From Phoenix dactylifera (taxonomy: Eukaryota; Streptophyta; Magnoliopsida; Arecales; Arecaceae): a DNA stretch of 64,000 bases. Location: the NCBI RefSeq assembly GCF_009389715.1, contig NC_052405.1:13956194-14020193 (forward strand), read 5' to 3'. The notes beneath the pieces were generated by a model. That model was not told the DNA's origin, did not search any database, and was given only the letters and a program-made list of their open reading frames with translations. Below, piece after piece: positions 43,401-55,706 of this stretch; the first letter of the stretch is position 1; every line of letters starts with the position of its first letter. Made by a program: the position numbers and the translations under genes.

Positions 43401-46400
43401 TCTCTCTTGTCAAACGTGGACTACAGCTAGGTATTTACTACGTTTAAGAGAGTTGTAAAATAATAGTCATCTTTTTGGCATTCTTACATTATGCCAATAT
43501 GCACTTAACCAGGATTTTACAAACAATGGATGACAAACAACATTTGAGGGAACATGCTTGTCATGATAATGTTCTGTAAATGGGATTACTGAATCTTTCA
43601 TCTGCAGGCACGCTGCAGCATGAGGGAGGGTATTTCCTCCTAACTCTTAGAAATCTTATTTGATTAGAGAAAATGGACGACTTGAAAGAGAAGCTAAACC
43701 AGCTTCTGCAACAGTGCTGCGAACTCTGCAACATAGAACAAATGGTATATTGTGCTCAAGTTCTTCAACTATATTACCAATTGCCTTGCAGAACAAAGTA
43801 TTCTGTAATAAATAATTCTGATAATGTCTATTGAATCAGAGAACCACGAGATCTGTAGCATTTTCTTCTCCTGGAACAGACGACAGAAATCTTAGCGATT
43901 CACATTTTCCAGCCAGAGAGAAGTTTAAATAAGCACCTCTATTCCCCTATATCAAGCTTGTCGCTGGATCTAATGGACCATTAAGCAGCGTCAGTGTTTC
44001 CCAGAGGGATTTATCCAGCCTTCTTTGAATTCTGTGTAACAGAAGAATTCTTCTGCATTCAGTGCTAAGAGCAAGAAAAGTTAGTCTAGCTTCTTTTCCC
44101 CTTTGTACCATTAAAACAGCCATGCAATGGAACTATGTATTCATGTGAATGGATTGACAACCACCTTTCTTCCAACATTTTTTTCCTTTTTTTTAGGAAC
44201 TAGGAGACGAGAAATCTTGTTTGGAATTGGGTTGAGGGTGGAATTCAAACATAGGTCCTTGGTATCAAACCCCAGTGACATTACCAACTGCACTAGTTGG
44301 CACCCTCACCTCTCCTCCAACATCTTGTTTATTGCTGAAACCAAAAATTAAAGTGCATCAGTGATTCAGAATACCAGATACAAGAATTGTCAGAATAAAT
44401 TACATCATCAGATCTAATTTATTAGGCAAGCATAACTATCTATATCTACCACTGCAAAATGCAAGGAACAACATTAATGCTGCATATGCTGAGCATGTTC
44501 TACTACATGGCATGGCATTGCAGTTGCATGCGTTGCCTGCTTGGTTATCTGACATCTAGTATTAGTCTAACTTGTCATGGCTTTTGTAGGGAGAGTGTAT
44601 ATATAAATACGACGGAAGCTAGTCACTTTTCAAAACAAGACTAGAACATTCAAATGGTTTAATTTAGGCACAAAACATGGATGAATTTTTGAAAAATAGG
44701 TGGGCTAAAATTTTGGTTTTAATGACATTAGATGGAGAGGGATTTAATTAATGGCTCCAATCTGAAATGGTCCAAAAACCACTCACAAGTATTATACTAT
44801 GCATGCTTTTCAAAGTTATATGCAAAACTCTTAGTTTGCATGGATTTGTTTAAACAGCGCATAATTGCTTAAAAGTTTCTTTATGAAAGATTCTCAAACC
44901 AGTGCAATCTTAGAAGCAACTCCTGCACCTTGCAGGACCATTCAAATGCTCTCTTCTGTTTTCCAAGCTTTGGCATTTAAAGCCATGTGCTATTCTCTTC
45001 ATACATGTCAATGGAAATTCCAATTATATCAGATAATTTTATTAAAATGTTGTCTAGCCTTTGGTTTTCTGCTTATGGACTTATTAGGATCAAACCACTG
45101 GATTTAGACTTGGAAGAACATGCTTTTTCAATGCTCCCTTGCTGAACTCAAGTATCTTACACTGCTTGGTCAGTCTTGGAAAATGCACTACATAATAGGA
45201 GGAGGCCCTCAGTTCTCCCTTTGCATTTAAGGCTTTCTTCCTCTTAAATTATTAAGGTGCATCCTATAACTGCCAGCAGCTCTTTTGCCTTTTGGAACTA
45301 ATGAATTATATTTTCTGATCCATCATCTTGATCATAACTATATGCTAGGTCTTTCACAGCTAAAGGGCTCTAAAAACTAAAATATCTCTAAAGGAAAAGA
45401 AGAAAGAAAAAACTTGCCTGGCATTGTTGTTGGCTGCCAGTTGTTGCTGATCCAAGTCTTTCACCTGCCATTGCCCTGCATGTGCATGCTACCTGTTGAT
45501 TCGGCCTCTGATTTTGCTTGGGCTGGACTTGCTGCTACATCCTCCAAATCTTTTGTGCTATGGAGATAAAAGGAAAAATGAAATTTGAAGGTTACATATC
45601 TCAGGTGTTTTGATCGGGTCAGCCAGTTGCCCAGTTGACAGTGAAAATTGTGGGAGTGTATATGACTCCCATTCCATGATGGGAAGGCCTTGGTTAGAAT
45701 GCAGTATGGTGACTTCAGCATGCTCCAAGTGTCTGTGCTAGGTATAGGATGGTCAGGGTGCCAACATGGATCACGTAGATGCTAGTGTAGATTGTGCAAC
45801 ATTGGGCCATTATATTTGACCCATGAAGTAGACCAATATGCTCGGTTAAGTTGTCTTATCTTCTGGGCCCTTGTAAACGATAAATCATCTTGGCCAACTT
45901 AAAAGCTCTTTCTCACCAACGTCCACTTTGCAAGGTAGAGAATGCGTTATTTAGAATACAAAATCAAGGACAATAGCAATTATTATTCCTTACGTTTTAA
46001 TACAAAAGCAAAAGGACAATAGCAATTATTATTTCTTACGTTTTAATAACTAAGCATGCTGGTATTGTTTCTTTACATATCATGTAAATAATAATCATTG
46101 GCCACACATAACCTGAGATGTTCATTTTGTTTTGAGCGAAGACATCCTTGAGCACATTTATAACTTGAGAACCATAAAAATTAGGAGTTGCAAATTGTTC
46201 TTCTCCAAGTCCAATATGACATAAGCAAGATCTCTTAGTGGCATAGGGCTTGACATCCAACCAGATTAATTGAGCTCTTAGTGTTTGCTTGGCTTATTAA
46301 GGCTCGAATCTTATGTAATTTCAACTTTAACAATGTTATCTTGGAGAGAATAACTTCTACCGCAATGTTTATAGCAGATGGGCTGAACCGGAATTGAAGA

Positions 46401-49400
46401 GCCATAGTATGCTCTAGCCAATCGTCACCCTAAATGTATAGACGACTTGAGATGATGGAACAGTAGATACTTCATATTAACCACATTGGATCTTTCGATT
46501 TGCCACATTATTAACACGATGATCAAAATTAAATCATTAACTAACTAGCAAATTGCCAAATAACAATTAGTATATCAAGTATATGTTCAAGATGACCTTG
46601 AGGAGGATAAATGAAACTGTTGATATGGAAAGACTTGATATAGCAATGAATTATTTCAATAGCATTTGTGTTCTTTCATGGAGAGCGCATATTTATAAAC
46701 ATGAACAGAATAATGTGTGCTGATAATCAAATGGATCAATTTCCTTTTAGTCCTATGGAGCTTAAATTCGGTGTGGTTGTGGGAGCACAGTAGATTAGTG
46801 ATCCTTTTACTCAATGGGACTAAAAGGAAATTGATCCATTTGAGTATACTTGTGAGAGCACAGTTATGTTGTTCCCATATTGAATGCTAGTGATTTTCGA
46901 AAATGATTAAGTTCTATGAGTTTAGGAAGTAGTGGCTTAGGTTGGCTAGGAGCCATATTGTCTTATGCAAGGTTTTAAAACTTTGTGTCAGTTTTGGTCC
47001 CCTTGCTGGGTTTTTGATCCGTGGTAGAGTTTCAGTTTTGATAGTTTCAGCAGTTTTGGCAGCTTCGCTTTGAGTGTTAATAAAAAAATTCAAAAATTGA
47101 AGAAAACTAATAATAAATAAAAAAATCAAGACAAGTTATTTTAGAGCATTTGCTTTTATTTTAGCTCATCTAAAATAGAGTCATAATTTATATTTTTTGG
47201 GTATTTTTGAGCTGAAATTAAATTTCATTGAAGGTTGAAACATTGATCATATCATGTGAACATACTAATATTGAGTAAAATACCAAATATCAGTCAATCA
47301 TGCATAAAACAATAAGACAAATATACAAAAACATAAAATTAATTACATATCTCACTTTAGAAAATAACATCAAAGCTCCTAAATATGCACAAAAATCCTT
47401 ACTTCTATATATTGCAATATTGTTTATAACTTGAAAACACATCACACTTGCAGCTTACCCACTTTGCTAACACAATTTAGATGAAAATAACACGGATTAG
47501 ATTATTAGAGCCTTAAGTAGAGGTGTAGTTGAATTATGTCGACGACTTTCAGAAAGCATTATGTATATTTACATGCAAAACAAAAGAATAAAAATAAAAG
47601 TAACATTTTCAGTCAGCTTGGCCGAAACAGGTGGGGACCATTAGAAACTGGATAATATAGGCCTAACTGAGGCCAAAAATTTCAATAAGTTCTAGATTGG
47701 TTTGAGTGAAACAGACCGATTTTGCCTGAAACTTCAAAACTTTGTCTTATGCAGTCCCTCTCTTTATAGGGCTGAACTTACTTTAGTGGCTCCTAAATTT
47801 GGCCTAACTAGGCCATGATTCTGCATGAGGGAGGAAGGGGGCAAAACCACCAATGTTTTTCTTATCTATGCTTTAACACCTCTATTACAGGTTTTTACAT
47901 TTTTTGAGAGGTATTTATTTCCAACTTTGTATTAGGTAACTATTTCCAACTTTGTATTTATTAATCATCATTGTATGACCAATTAATACCATTGTTAAAA
48001 TATAGGAAAAAAATACTAATTGACATGTAATGTTACATACACTAGGTTCTTGAAATGCATTCATTTTTTCTATTTTCAATAATATAATATTTTATATGGA
48101 GTATTATATTGGGTGTTGTTGCCTAGCTATTTAGCTCAAGAGGAGGATGAATTGGGCTTTTCGAAAACTTAAATATAATATAGCGGAATAAAAACTTGAT
48201 AGGTGAATATTAATGTCAGCAACTAACTAATAACTAAATATGTGGCAGAGTAATGCAAACAAATTAAGCAACACAAACACATAATTTATAGTGCTTCAGT
48301 GCCAATCCTGAACCTATGTCTACTCCCCAAGATACCTTTTTCGAAAATTTCTACTGTAATCTTTTCAGGATTACAGTCCGATTGTTTTATCCGGGCTCAC
48401 ATTCAACCCAGTTGATTTTCATAGGTATTCAACCAAAACCAACACCAAGCCTATCCTTAAGCTCGACACAATTCAATTCATGGTTTGGGTGATCTTTCTC
48501 CAAGTTTTTGTCCATAAAACTTGTCACAACAGAGTATAGAAGGTAATGTGTAAAACACAATAAAGTATAGCTCCTGAACAATAAATACAAAGTAATAAAT
48601 GGAGCTTGACTCAATTGGTTGGCTTTGATTGATCTTGAATGAACTTCACCAACTCTCAGTTGAAGAGGATATGATCTTTCAGCTCTCAGTAAATGAATAT
48701 CAATTGGTTTTCTCTTTGAAGCTCTTGTTTTTGTTGATTTCTTTTGCACTTCTTATTCTCTCTTTTTTTTTGTTTGCCTTGTTCTTTTGGTGTTTTCATA
48801 TATTTATACCATTTGGAAGTGGTTGGAGCACTCTCCTAGCTGTTAGACAAGTTGAAAGAATCGTTGTGAGATGAAAACAGTCGTTCTGATTTATAGAAAA
48901 ACTAGTCGTTACTATTGTCAGGCGTAGAGAGGTCGTTCGACCTTTTCAGGAGTCGACTCATGATCTCCAGAAGGCGACTCATGATCTTCAGTGGTCGACT
49001 CGAACTTATTGTTTTTACTGTGCTCTATCTTTCTTCTGTGATCATTGTGGAGTTGGCTCTTTCAATTCAGAGGTCGACTTGATAATTTTAGGTGTCAACT
49101 CTTCAACGGACTGAGTTTTACCACTTTTTGTTTTTTCACTGTGGCCGTTTAGGGTTGACTTGCTTGTTTCTAGGTCGACTCTTGTTTGACTGGAGTTAGC
49201 TTGTGTTTCTCATAGGTCGACTCGCCAATGTGATGAAGTTTTCAGCTCTCTATCTTTTCTCTATGGCTATTCGGGGGTCGACTCGTTTGTTTCTAGGATT
49301 GACTCTTGTTTGACTAGAGTTGGCTCATGTTTCTTATGGGTCAACTTGCCAATGCGACGAATTACACAGCTTTCTGTCTATCTTCTGAGACCGTTCTGGG

Positions 49401-52400
49401 ATCAACTCATGATCTTCTAGAGTCGACTCGTGAAAGTGTATCAGTCAGTGACAGTGTACTAGAGCCAATCATTGCAAATTGAGGGTCGACTCTTGAGATA
49501 GCTCGGAACGAAATTCTCTGTATTTGTATTTGAGCTTTCAAGGATTGCTTCAAAGCCTTTTTGGAGTTGTATTTCTTGATGTAAAGCTTCATTAGAGAGT
49601 TACTGAAGGCTTTCTTCTTGGCTTTCTAAAATCAAGTATACTCAAGGCAGTAGATTAGTGATCCTTTTACTCAATTGTTTTGCATCATCAAAATCAACCT
49701 TTTAGGATCAACAGATGCTTTTCGGGTTTTAAGGCATCAGATTTGCCTCTTTGATGATTACCTTTTTCATGAGCATTTTTGTTTGTTTGTGGGAAAGATA
49801 AATACATTGTTGATCTGGGTAGTGATTAAACAATTAATAGCATAATGGTACTGAATGAAGGTTGGTCTTTTTGGTGACAATAGATGTTTATGGAATAGGT
49901 GTTGGAAGCATCATGAAGCAGGAGCAGACTTAAGATTTTTAGGTGGGCTTTGGCACCCATTTAGAGCATTTTATTTTATTTCAAGTCATCTAGAGTCGTA
50001 ATATATATTATTTGGGTAGTTTTTAGCTGAAATGAAATTTCATTGAAGCTTAATGCATGTACTAATATATCGAGTAAAATATCAAATCTCATTCAATCAT
50101 TCATAAACCAATGAGACAGTATACCAAAACATAAAATTTATCACATATCTCACCTTTCAAAATAACATCAAAGCTCCTAGACACACACAAACACCTTTAT
50201 TTCTATATCTTGTAATATTTTTTATAGCTTAAAAAAACACTCATCATGATTGCATCTTATCCACTTCAATAATAAATTTTAGATGAACAGCATGGATTAG
50301 AATATTAGAGCCTTAAGTAAATGTGTAGTTGAATTATATTGATGAATTTCAGAAAGCTACTTGCAAAACAAAATAATGAACAATAAAAAAAAATAATAGT
50401 TTCAATAAATTTCAGCCAAAATCGAATGAAACTGGCCAAAACTGGCCAATATCAAAATCTTTTAGCAAGTTTCAGATAGGTTTTGGCTGAAACCTCAAAC
50501 CTTTGTCTTACGTTGTCCCTCACTATATGAGGTTGAACTACCTGAGTGGTGAGGGGTTGGTGGGGGAGACAACCACCGATGCTATTCCTATCTGTGCTTT
50601 AACACCTCTACCACAAGTTTATATACTTTTTAGAGAGCTGTTTATTTTCAACATTGTATTAATTAATCATTTCCAACTTTGTATTTGTTAATCATTTTTG
50701 TGGGACCAACTAATATTGTTATTCAAATAGGAACAATTCCATGTTACTAATTACCATGCAAGGTTACAAGCAAATAATTTCTTAAAATAGATGTGATGTT
50801 TCTATGTTTTATTATTTGTTTATAATCTTTTATGTAGAATATTAGATTGGGTGCTTTGCTCAGGTGGTATCTTTTGCTACATCTATACCGTGGCCACTTT
50901 TAAGATATCGGATCTGCCTCTTTGTTTATTACTTTTTTCATATGTTTGTTTATGGGAAAGAGATATATTACATTGATTTGGTCAATGATTAGACAATGAA
51001 TAGCATAATGGTATTGAATGATTAGCAATAGAAATAGTGCCTGCAAATGCAATGGGTGTAGAATAACCTGCTTGGGGTCTGGTACCCACATTAAAGAAAA
51101 TTTAAGTTCTCACAAAAATTGATATCAGGAGAATCAAATTATTTATGGAGAGTGGAACTTTGAATTTGTATCCTTTTTTGAACAAGAAACCCTATATATC
51201 TAGTGGATCAACTTTAATATATATTGCCTCTTGAACTGAAACACATCAATGCAAGTTTTTCCAACTCAAACTGGGGATCTCAAATAACCTTGATCCCAAA
51301 CCAAACGGATGAATTGATAAAGGTTACTGCATAAAATCAATTTTGTATTTCTGATAAAGAATAGATGCTATCATTCTTTTTTTTTTTTTGTCGTTTCAGT
51401 TAAAAATTGACTGGGTTTATTTTTTATTGATCTGAATTTTAATAAAACCACAAATAGAAGAAACTTTTGCCATGAGAGGCACCATGAGTCCATGAAAGTC
51501 TTTTCGCATTAAATCCTAAGGACATGGAGGTTGTTAAAGAGGGTTTTTAGATAACTTCACTGGGGATTGATATCAACGTTGATCAAAATAAAATTGAGAT
51601 GAATCATGTCTCTATTGCTCTATCAACATATCTGTCTTAGAGATATTAGTTATGTATTCTAGATATGGTTTGCCATGATATGCATTTGATGATCAGAGCT
51701 AGGGTCGGCATCTCATGCGTGTACATGACTTGGACAACAACCAACTCTTATGAATCCTTAGCATGGCTAACCAACTTATAGAAGTCCTACCAAGTAGATG
51801 TTGCAACATTTGGAATGAAAATGATGCTCCACGTTGATTACAATATTGTGGAGTACGTTGAAATCATAGGAAGGTACTAAAAGTGGAACAAGTATATGTG
51901 CTTCCTATAGTGCTAGTAGTCTATGTGGAACACATATGCATTGTTAATGTGTAAACAGAGTTATATGTACATCATGGTTTTCAAAAACTGCCGAAACCGA
52001 ATAGTATGACAGTAACTGTTACATTCCGGCATGAAACAGGCACCAACACAGGTGCTGGGCCTTCGAAACAGACATACTAGTATGCATCAATCAACCAGTA
52101 TGTATTGGTGTGTATGACAGTACTGTATCATTAATACCTATTGGTACCGATAGGTTTTTAATTTTTTTGGAAGCTGTTTGAAGCAGGACACACCGTCAGT
52201 GCTGGTATTGTACCGATGCCATACCATTTTGATGGAAAAAAGGTTGGCTGTTCAATTATGGTATTTAAAATCTTGAATACATATATAGTATATAGTATGA
52301 ACTTTGACCATATTTATTAATTTGTTGAAATCTATCTACTGTTTGTATGATAATTAGTAGACTACTTAAAACTATGCAATGCATAAAATAATTATTAATA

Positions 52401-54008
52401 TAATATTGATGATGTTAAATTCCTATGAATTATTCAATAGCTAAGTTTATTAGCTTAAAATGTCTACATGTCTACATGCTGCTAATATAAAGCATCCATA
52501 GTCGGTCCAAGTCAAACAACACAATTGCATACTTACCCAAAAAAAAGAAAAATAAAAGCAATTGCATAGATTGCTATATATTGATAAGTCAATTGCTACA
52601 TTTTTTATTAAGTTGTATATCATTCAAATCAGTGCAAATGTGAGCATGGAGTCGGCAAAATATACATAATACACTAATGAGGCTAGACTTTGCTACTTTC
52701 ATCCTTGTCTTCCACAACAAATCAGTGGTGGTTCTTTGATTCCACTTCAGCTATGGGACAAAGTTTGAAGAAAAGGATCTTTGAACAGATTGGTTCATCC
52801 CATCATCCTCGGCAAGTCAGCCTCAAAGAATGGGTGTCAGGTTCCTATCTAAGGCAACATGAAACCTAAATGGTCGTAATCACAGTTTAATCTTATGCAA
52901 CTAGGGGGAATCTCACTAAAACTTCCTTACACTTGGAGTGGGACTAGAAGACAGGGAAGATGACAGGGCTTGTCACAGAGAACTCTGTGCCTCTTCAACA
53001 CCCAAACTAGAAGGTAAGAAAACAAATTGAGATGTTGCCCCAATTGGAGGATAGTTTGTGACTAAAATATCTCAACATAGTTGACTTTTATTTCTCTACT
53101 AGTAGAAAATTGTTTCTTTCTCCTTTTAAATAAAATAATGGGATAAAGTTTGTGAAAATAGTCCCAAGGAAGGACTCTAGGGTATCATTTTCATTCTAGT
53201 TGTTGCCTCATTTTCTCAAGGATTACTGTCTTGCTACCTGTATATATTCCTGATTTCCTGTTGGCGAAATTCATTGTGTAGTTTTTTTGAAAAAGCCTTT
53301 GTTTGGTGAGTATAATAGTACTCTTATTGGGATTCTAGCTTGGTTGGGCTAGCACCCTTGCTGGTAGTATCCCTTATCCCTAGTCCAGCATCTGTTAGCA
53401 GGAACTAGGTCTCATTTATTAAAGTAATGAAAATTGAAACTAGAAAAAAAGTGGTCAGACTAACTGAGGAAGATCAGGGTGATCAAACAAAGCTAAGAAG
53501 ATTGGTGTGAGGAATCAAGACATGAACCCAATGTTGAACAAGACTAAGATAAAAAACTGCCCTGCACCTCCATTATCTCAACTGCTTGTAAATAATCCTT
53601 ATTACCCTGAAAATAGCATCAAGCGATCATAGTGTCAACTGGATCTTTTATTAGATCTGCATCTGCATGCTTGGCACTTTGCAAGCGTTGCTTAATTGAA
53701 TAATACTAGTCCTCCATCCATTACTTCACCTGATGCAGAGTTTCTTACTTCATATGCAGGAGTTGCCTCAAACATTGCCGTACCGCCTTGGGAAAAAGAG
53801 ACATGGAATGAGAGTGGTAACGCTCCAGGATCCTTCTATGAGGCAATGGCCCGTTTTGTACCATGAAAGCCTCAAGTTTGTAGGGTTCCTTGGTGGCTGG
53901 AAAGATTTTGCTGTAGCAAACAACCTTCAACAAGGAAATATGTGTGAAATTTTTGAAGTCTCCAGTGAATGGGAGCCTACTTTTCAAGTGCGGATATCTA
54001 AATTGTAG
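40407..54008 (+). CDS. Two-B3-domain (REM-like) DNA-binding protein
   Basis: Probable nuclear transcription factor of the B3 superfamily, REM branch. Exons 40407-40550, 40770-42112, 42179-42324, 42442-42620 and 53760-54008 splice in consistent phases (0, 2, 1, 0) to 686 residues. B3 domain 1 spans about residues 34-128, across exons 1-2 (FFKIMVGDF, IPPKF, GWREFVLDHSIEVGEFVIFKY). An acidic, Ser/Asn/Glu-rich linker of about 460 residues follows, mostly in exon 2. B3 domain 2 spans about 590-684; it begins with SFTLSSNARSW in exon 4 and continues in exon 5 (ELPQTLP, VVTLQDPSMRQWPVLYHES, GWKDFAVANNLQQG, EPTFQVRI). Cys/His residues at the N-terminus (CMECTKKC) precede domain 1, as in many REM proteins. 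The last intron is 11.1 kb. Joining exon 4 to exon 5 rests on domain continuity and phase. Confidence 0.87.
43670..43932 (+). other. Pair of exon-like segments inside the last B3 intron
   Basis: Segment A (43670-43744, 25 codons, KMDDLKEKLNQLL...) has an AG before it and a GTATAT donor after it. Segment B (43840-43932, 31 codons, RTTRSVAFSSPGTDD... ending in TAA) follows an AG. Both are in phase 0, the phase in which B3 exon 4 ends, so they could form an alternative 3' end that removes the second half of B3 domain 2. I do not recognise the peptide. It may equally be chance. Confidence 0.25.
44178..44315 (-). mobile_element. tRNA-derived SINE-like copy
   Basis: Minus-strand reading gives GGTGCCAACTAGTGCAGTTG (an A-box-like start, about 44311-44292), GGGGTTTGATACCAAGGACC and GTTTGAATTCC (B-box-like, about 44237), ending at a T-run on + (44186-44195), the poly-A tail. 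Lies in the last B3 intron. Same general design as the copies at 15651 and 59325, but more diverged. Confidence 0.5.
46727..46843. repeat. Perfect 27-bp inverted repeat with 63-bp loop
   Basis: 46727-46753 (TCAAATGGATCAATTTCCTT...) is the exact reverse complement of 46817-46843. The loop contains a 28-base segment (46788-46815) identical to 49648-49675 inside the Copia-type solo LTR. Neither arm encodes anything recognisable. In B3 intron 4. Confidence 0.95.
47138..51030. repeat. Imperfect direct duplication of about 1 kb
   Basis: Copy A (47138-48116 plus 49714-49861) and copy B (about 49965-51030) share the same order of motifs. These include AACATCAAAGCTCCTA, ATTTCATTGAAG, a GCTTTAACACCTCTA block, TTCCAACTTTGTATT and TAGCATAATGGTA(C/T)TGAATGA. 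Identity is perhaps 80 percent by eye. Copy A is interrupted by the 1.6-kb solo LTR. No coding potential; probably an old non-coding duplication or two copies of an uncharacterised repeat. Confidence 0.8.
48112..49718 (+). mobile_element. Copia-type (Maximus/SIRE-like) solo LTR, 1597 bp
   Basis: TGTTGCCTAGC (48117) to TTTTAGGATCAACA (ending 49713). Flanks GGTGT (48112-48116) and GATGC (49714-49718) each differ by one base from GGTGC, which is what the uninterrupted duplicate has at this site (about 50846), so the target duplication can be reconstructed. Interior features common to such LTRs: TTATAGTGCTTCAGTGCCAA, CTACTCCCCAAGATACC, and at the end CATCATCAAAATCAA. The stretch 48900-49500 is dense in GGTCGACTC words. 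Orientation inferred from these landmarks. No internal genes, so a solo LTR. Confidence 0.8.
51960..52245. repeat. Possible interspersed repeat rich in GGTA/TACC words
   Basis: Contains AACTGCCGAAACCG, ATGACAGTA twice (52003, 52110), TATTGGTACCGATAGG, and ATTGTACCGATGCCATACC. Such short GTACCG-type words suggest a small transposon, but no clear ends or duplication are seen. In B3 intron 4. Confidence 0.3.
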
Positions 54009-55510
54009 GGCCAATTTTAAGTTTATAACTTAAGCAAACACCTACTGTGTTAGTCTGGTTTTATCGCCTTTCTGCATCAGCACCCACGATGGTTCTTTAT
54101 GATATCCTGGAAAATTGAGGCGAGCTGTCTACTTGTAAATTTTGACACTAATATCTATATGGTTATCTTGCGACATGACTCCATAGATCTTGCAATTTAA
54201 GATGTTTCACACTGCCAACAAAATGCAGTATTTATCTAAGCCTTGCCATGAATTATCCACCTAGGTGGTTACCAAGCACATAAAAGCAGTCCAGGTTTCC
54301 TCTGTTTTCCCAACACAAATGTACTGGTGCAGGAACTGTTCTTACAAAAATCCTTATTGTCTGTCGAAAATTGGACCGATAGGATGAATTAGAATCTATA
54401 TCTGATCTGAGTTTTTTGGAAAATGCCTTGTGCAGGAATAGTGGAGACCGTCCTTTGAGACATGGTAATCGGTGGTGCACGGTTGCTGGATTCAACTTTA
54501 GATGAATTATTCTAAGCCTTGATATGGAACACATTGATGTATATGTTTTTTGGGTACAAATTGAGATACATGTTTTGTTCTGGTTTGTCAACCCCATTCA
54601 AGTAGACATAGAATTGTTTACTTTAAGTCTTGCTTTAAGATGCATCAGGATTGGTTGAGTCATCTAAACAATATCTGCTTTATCAAGGTGATGGTAATTT
54701 CTTTTCTGAATGCCTGAAAATACTGCCTCTTGCTTGCATGTCTATAAAATGCAACTGCTTCAAACCCTTGGCATGATTTACAAGATAATGACATGCGGCA
54801 TTATGCAGTGATTTATTTCCCTAGTTGTTCTCATTTGTATTTGTCCTAGATGATTACTTCACTGCATATTTAATGTGAACATCCATGCTTTGAACTTAGT
54901 AACATGTGAATAAACTACTGTAGAGACTGGCATCTAGAGCTTTGTATGTGTGCTATCAGTGCAAGTCTTCCATGCATGCTTGCTACAGCTTAATGCAGTC
55001 TTCTTAACCGGAATACTCTGCTTGCAAAACATTGTTATGGGGAAAACTTTGTGGCTGTTGGAACAGAAGATAGAATTATTGTCTTTTTTTTTTTTTTCCC
55101 TTTTCGTCCATCAGCGTCATAGCTGGTCCCTCAAACCTTTAGGCTTTAGCTCTGTCCTCATTTTTTTCTTTTTAATCTTTTTATCCTTATTCTGTGTGTG
55201 AGAGAGAGAGAGAGAGGGGTTAGTTAATGAAACTATACGCAGAGGCACATACTTACATATCTGGCATCTCATCATTAAGTATCAAAAAATTAGGCAGTCT
55301 AAATAACATAGAATTATATATATATTTTTGAATGACATTTTTTTGGTTGAGTATTTTTTAGAAGTTTTTAGATCATATGATTTTTGGTGTATAAGCAGAT
55401 TTGAGGTAGTAGATTACATTCAACAGCTCGGATCATTAGTATAAACCCTTGTTGTCTAATATAGAAATAATTAGCTTTGAGTGGAGAACCATTAAAATAT
55501 ACCGAGACTA
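54009..55510. other. B3 3' region and intergenic spacer
   Basis: Begins with the 3' UTR after TAG 54006-54008. It contains T-rich tracts (55083-55096) and a short (GA)n at 55199-55216. No further gene, RNA gene or clear transposon is seen. Confidence 0.5.
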
Positions 55511-55511
55511 G

Positions 55512-55706
<195 letters not shown>

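Noticed and set aside
54253..54597. 114-codon minus ORF downstream of the B3 gene
   Set aside because: No recognised motif, no splice or promoter context, and composition like the surrounding spacer.
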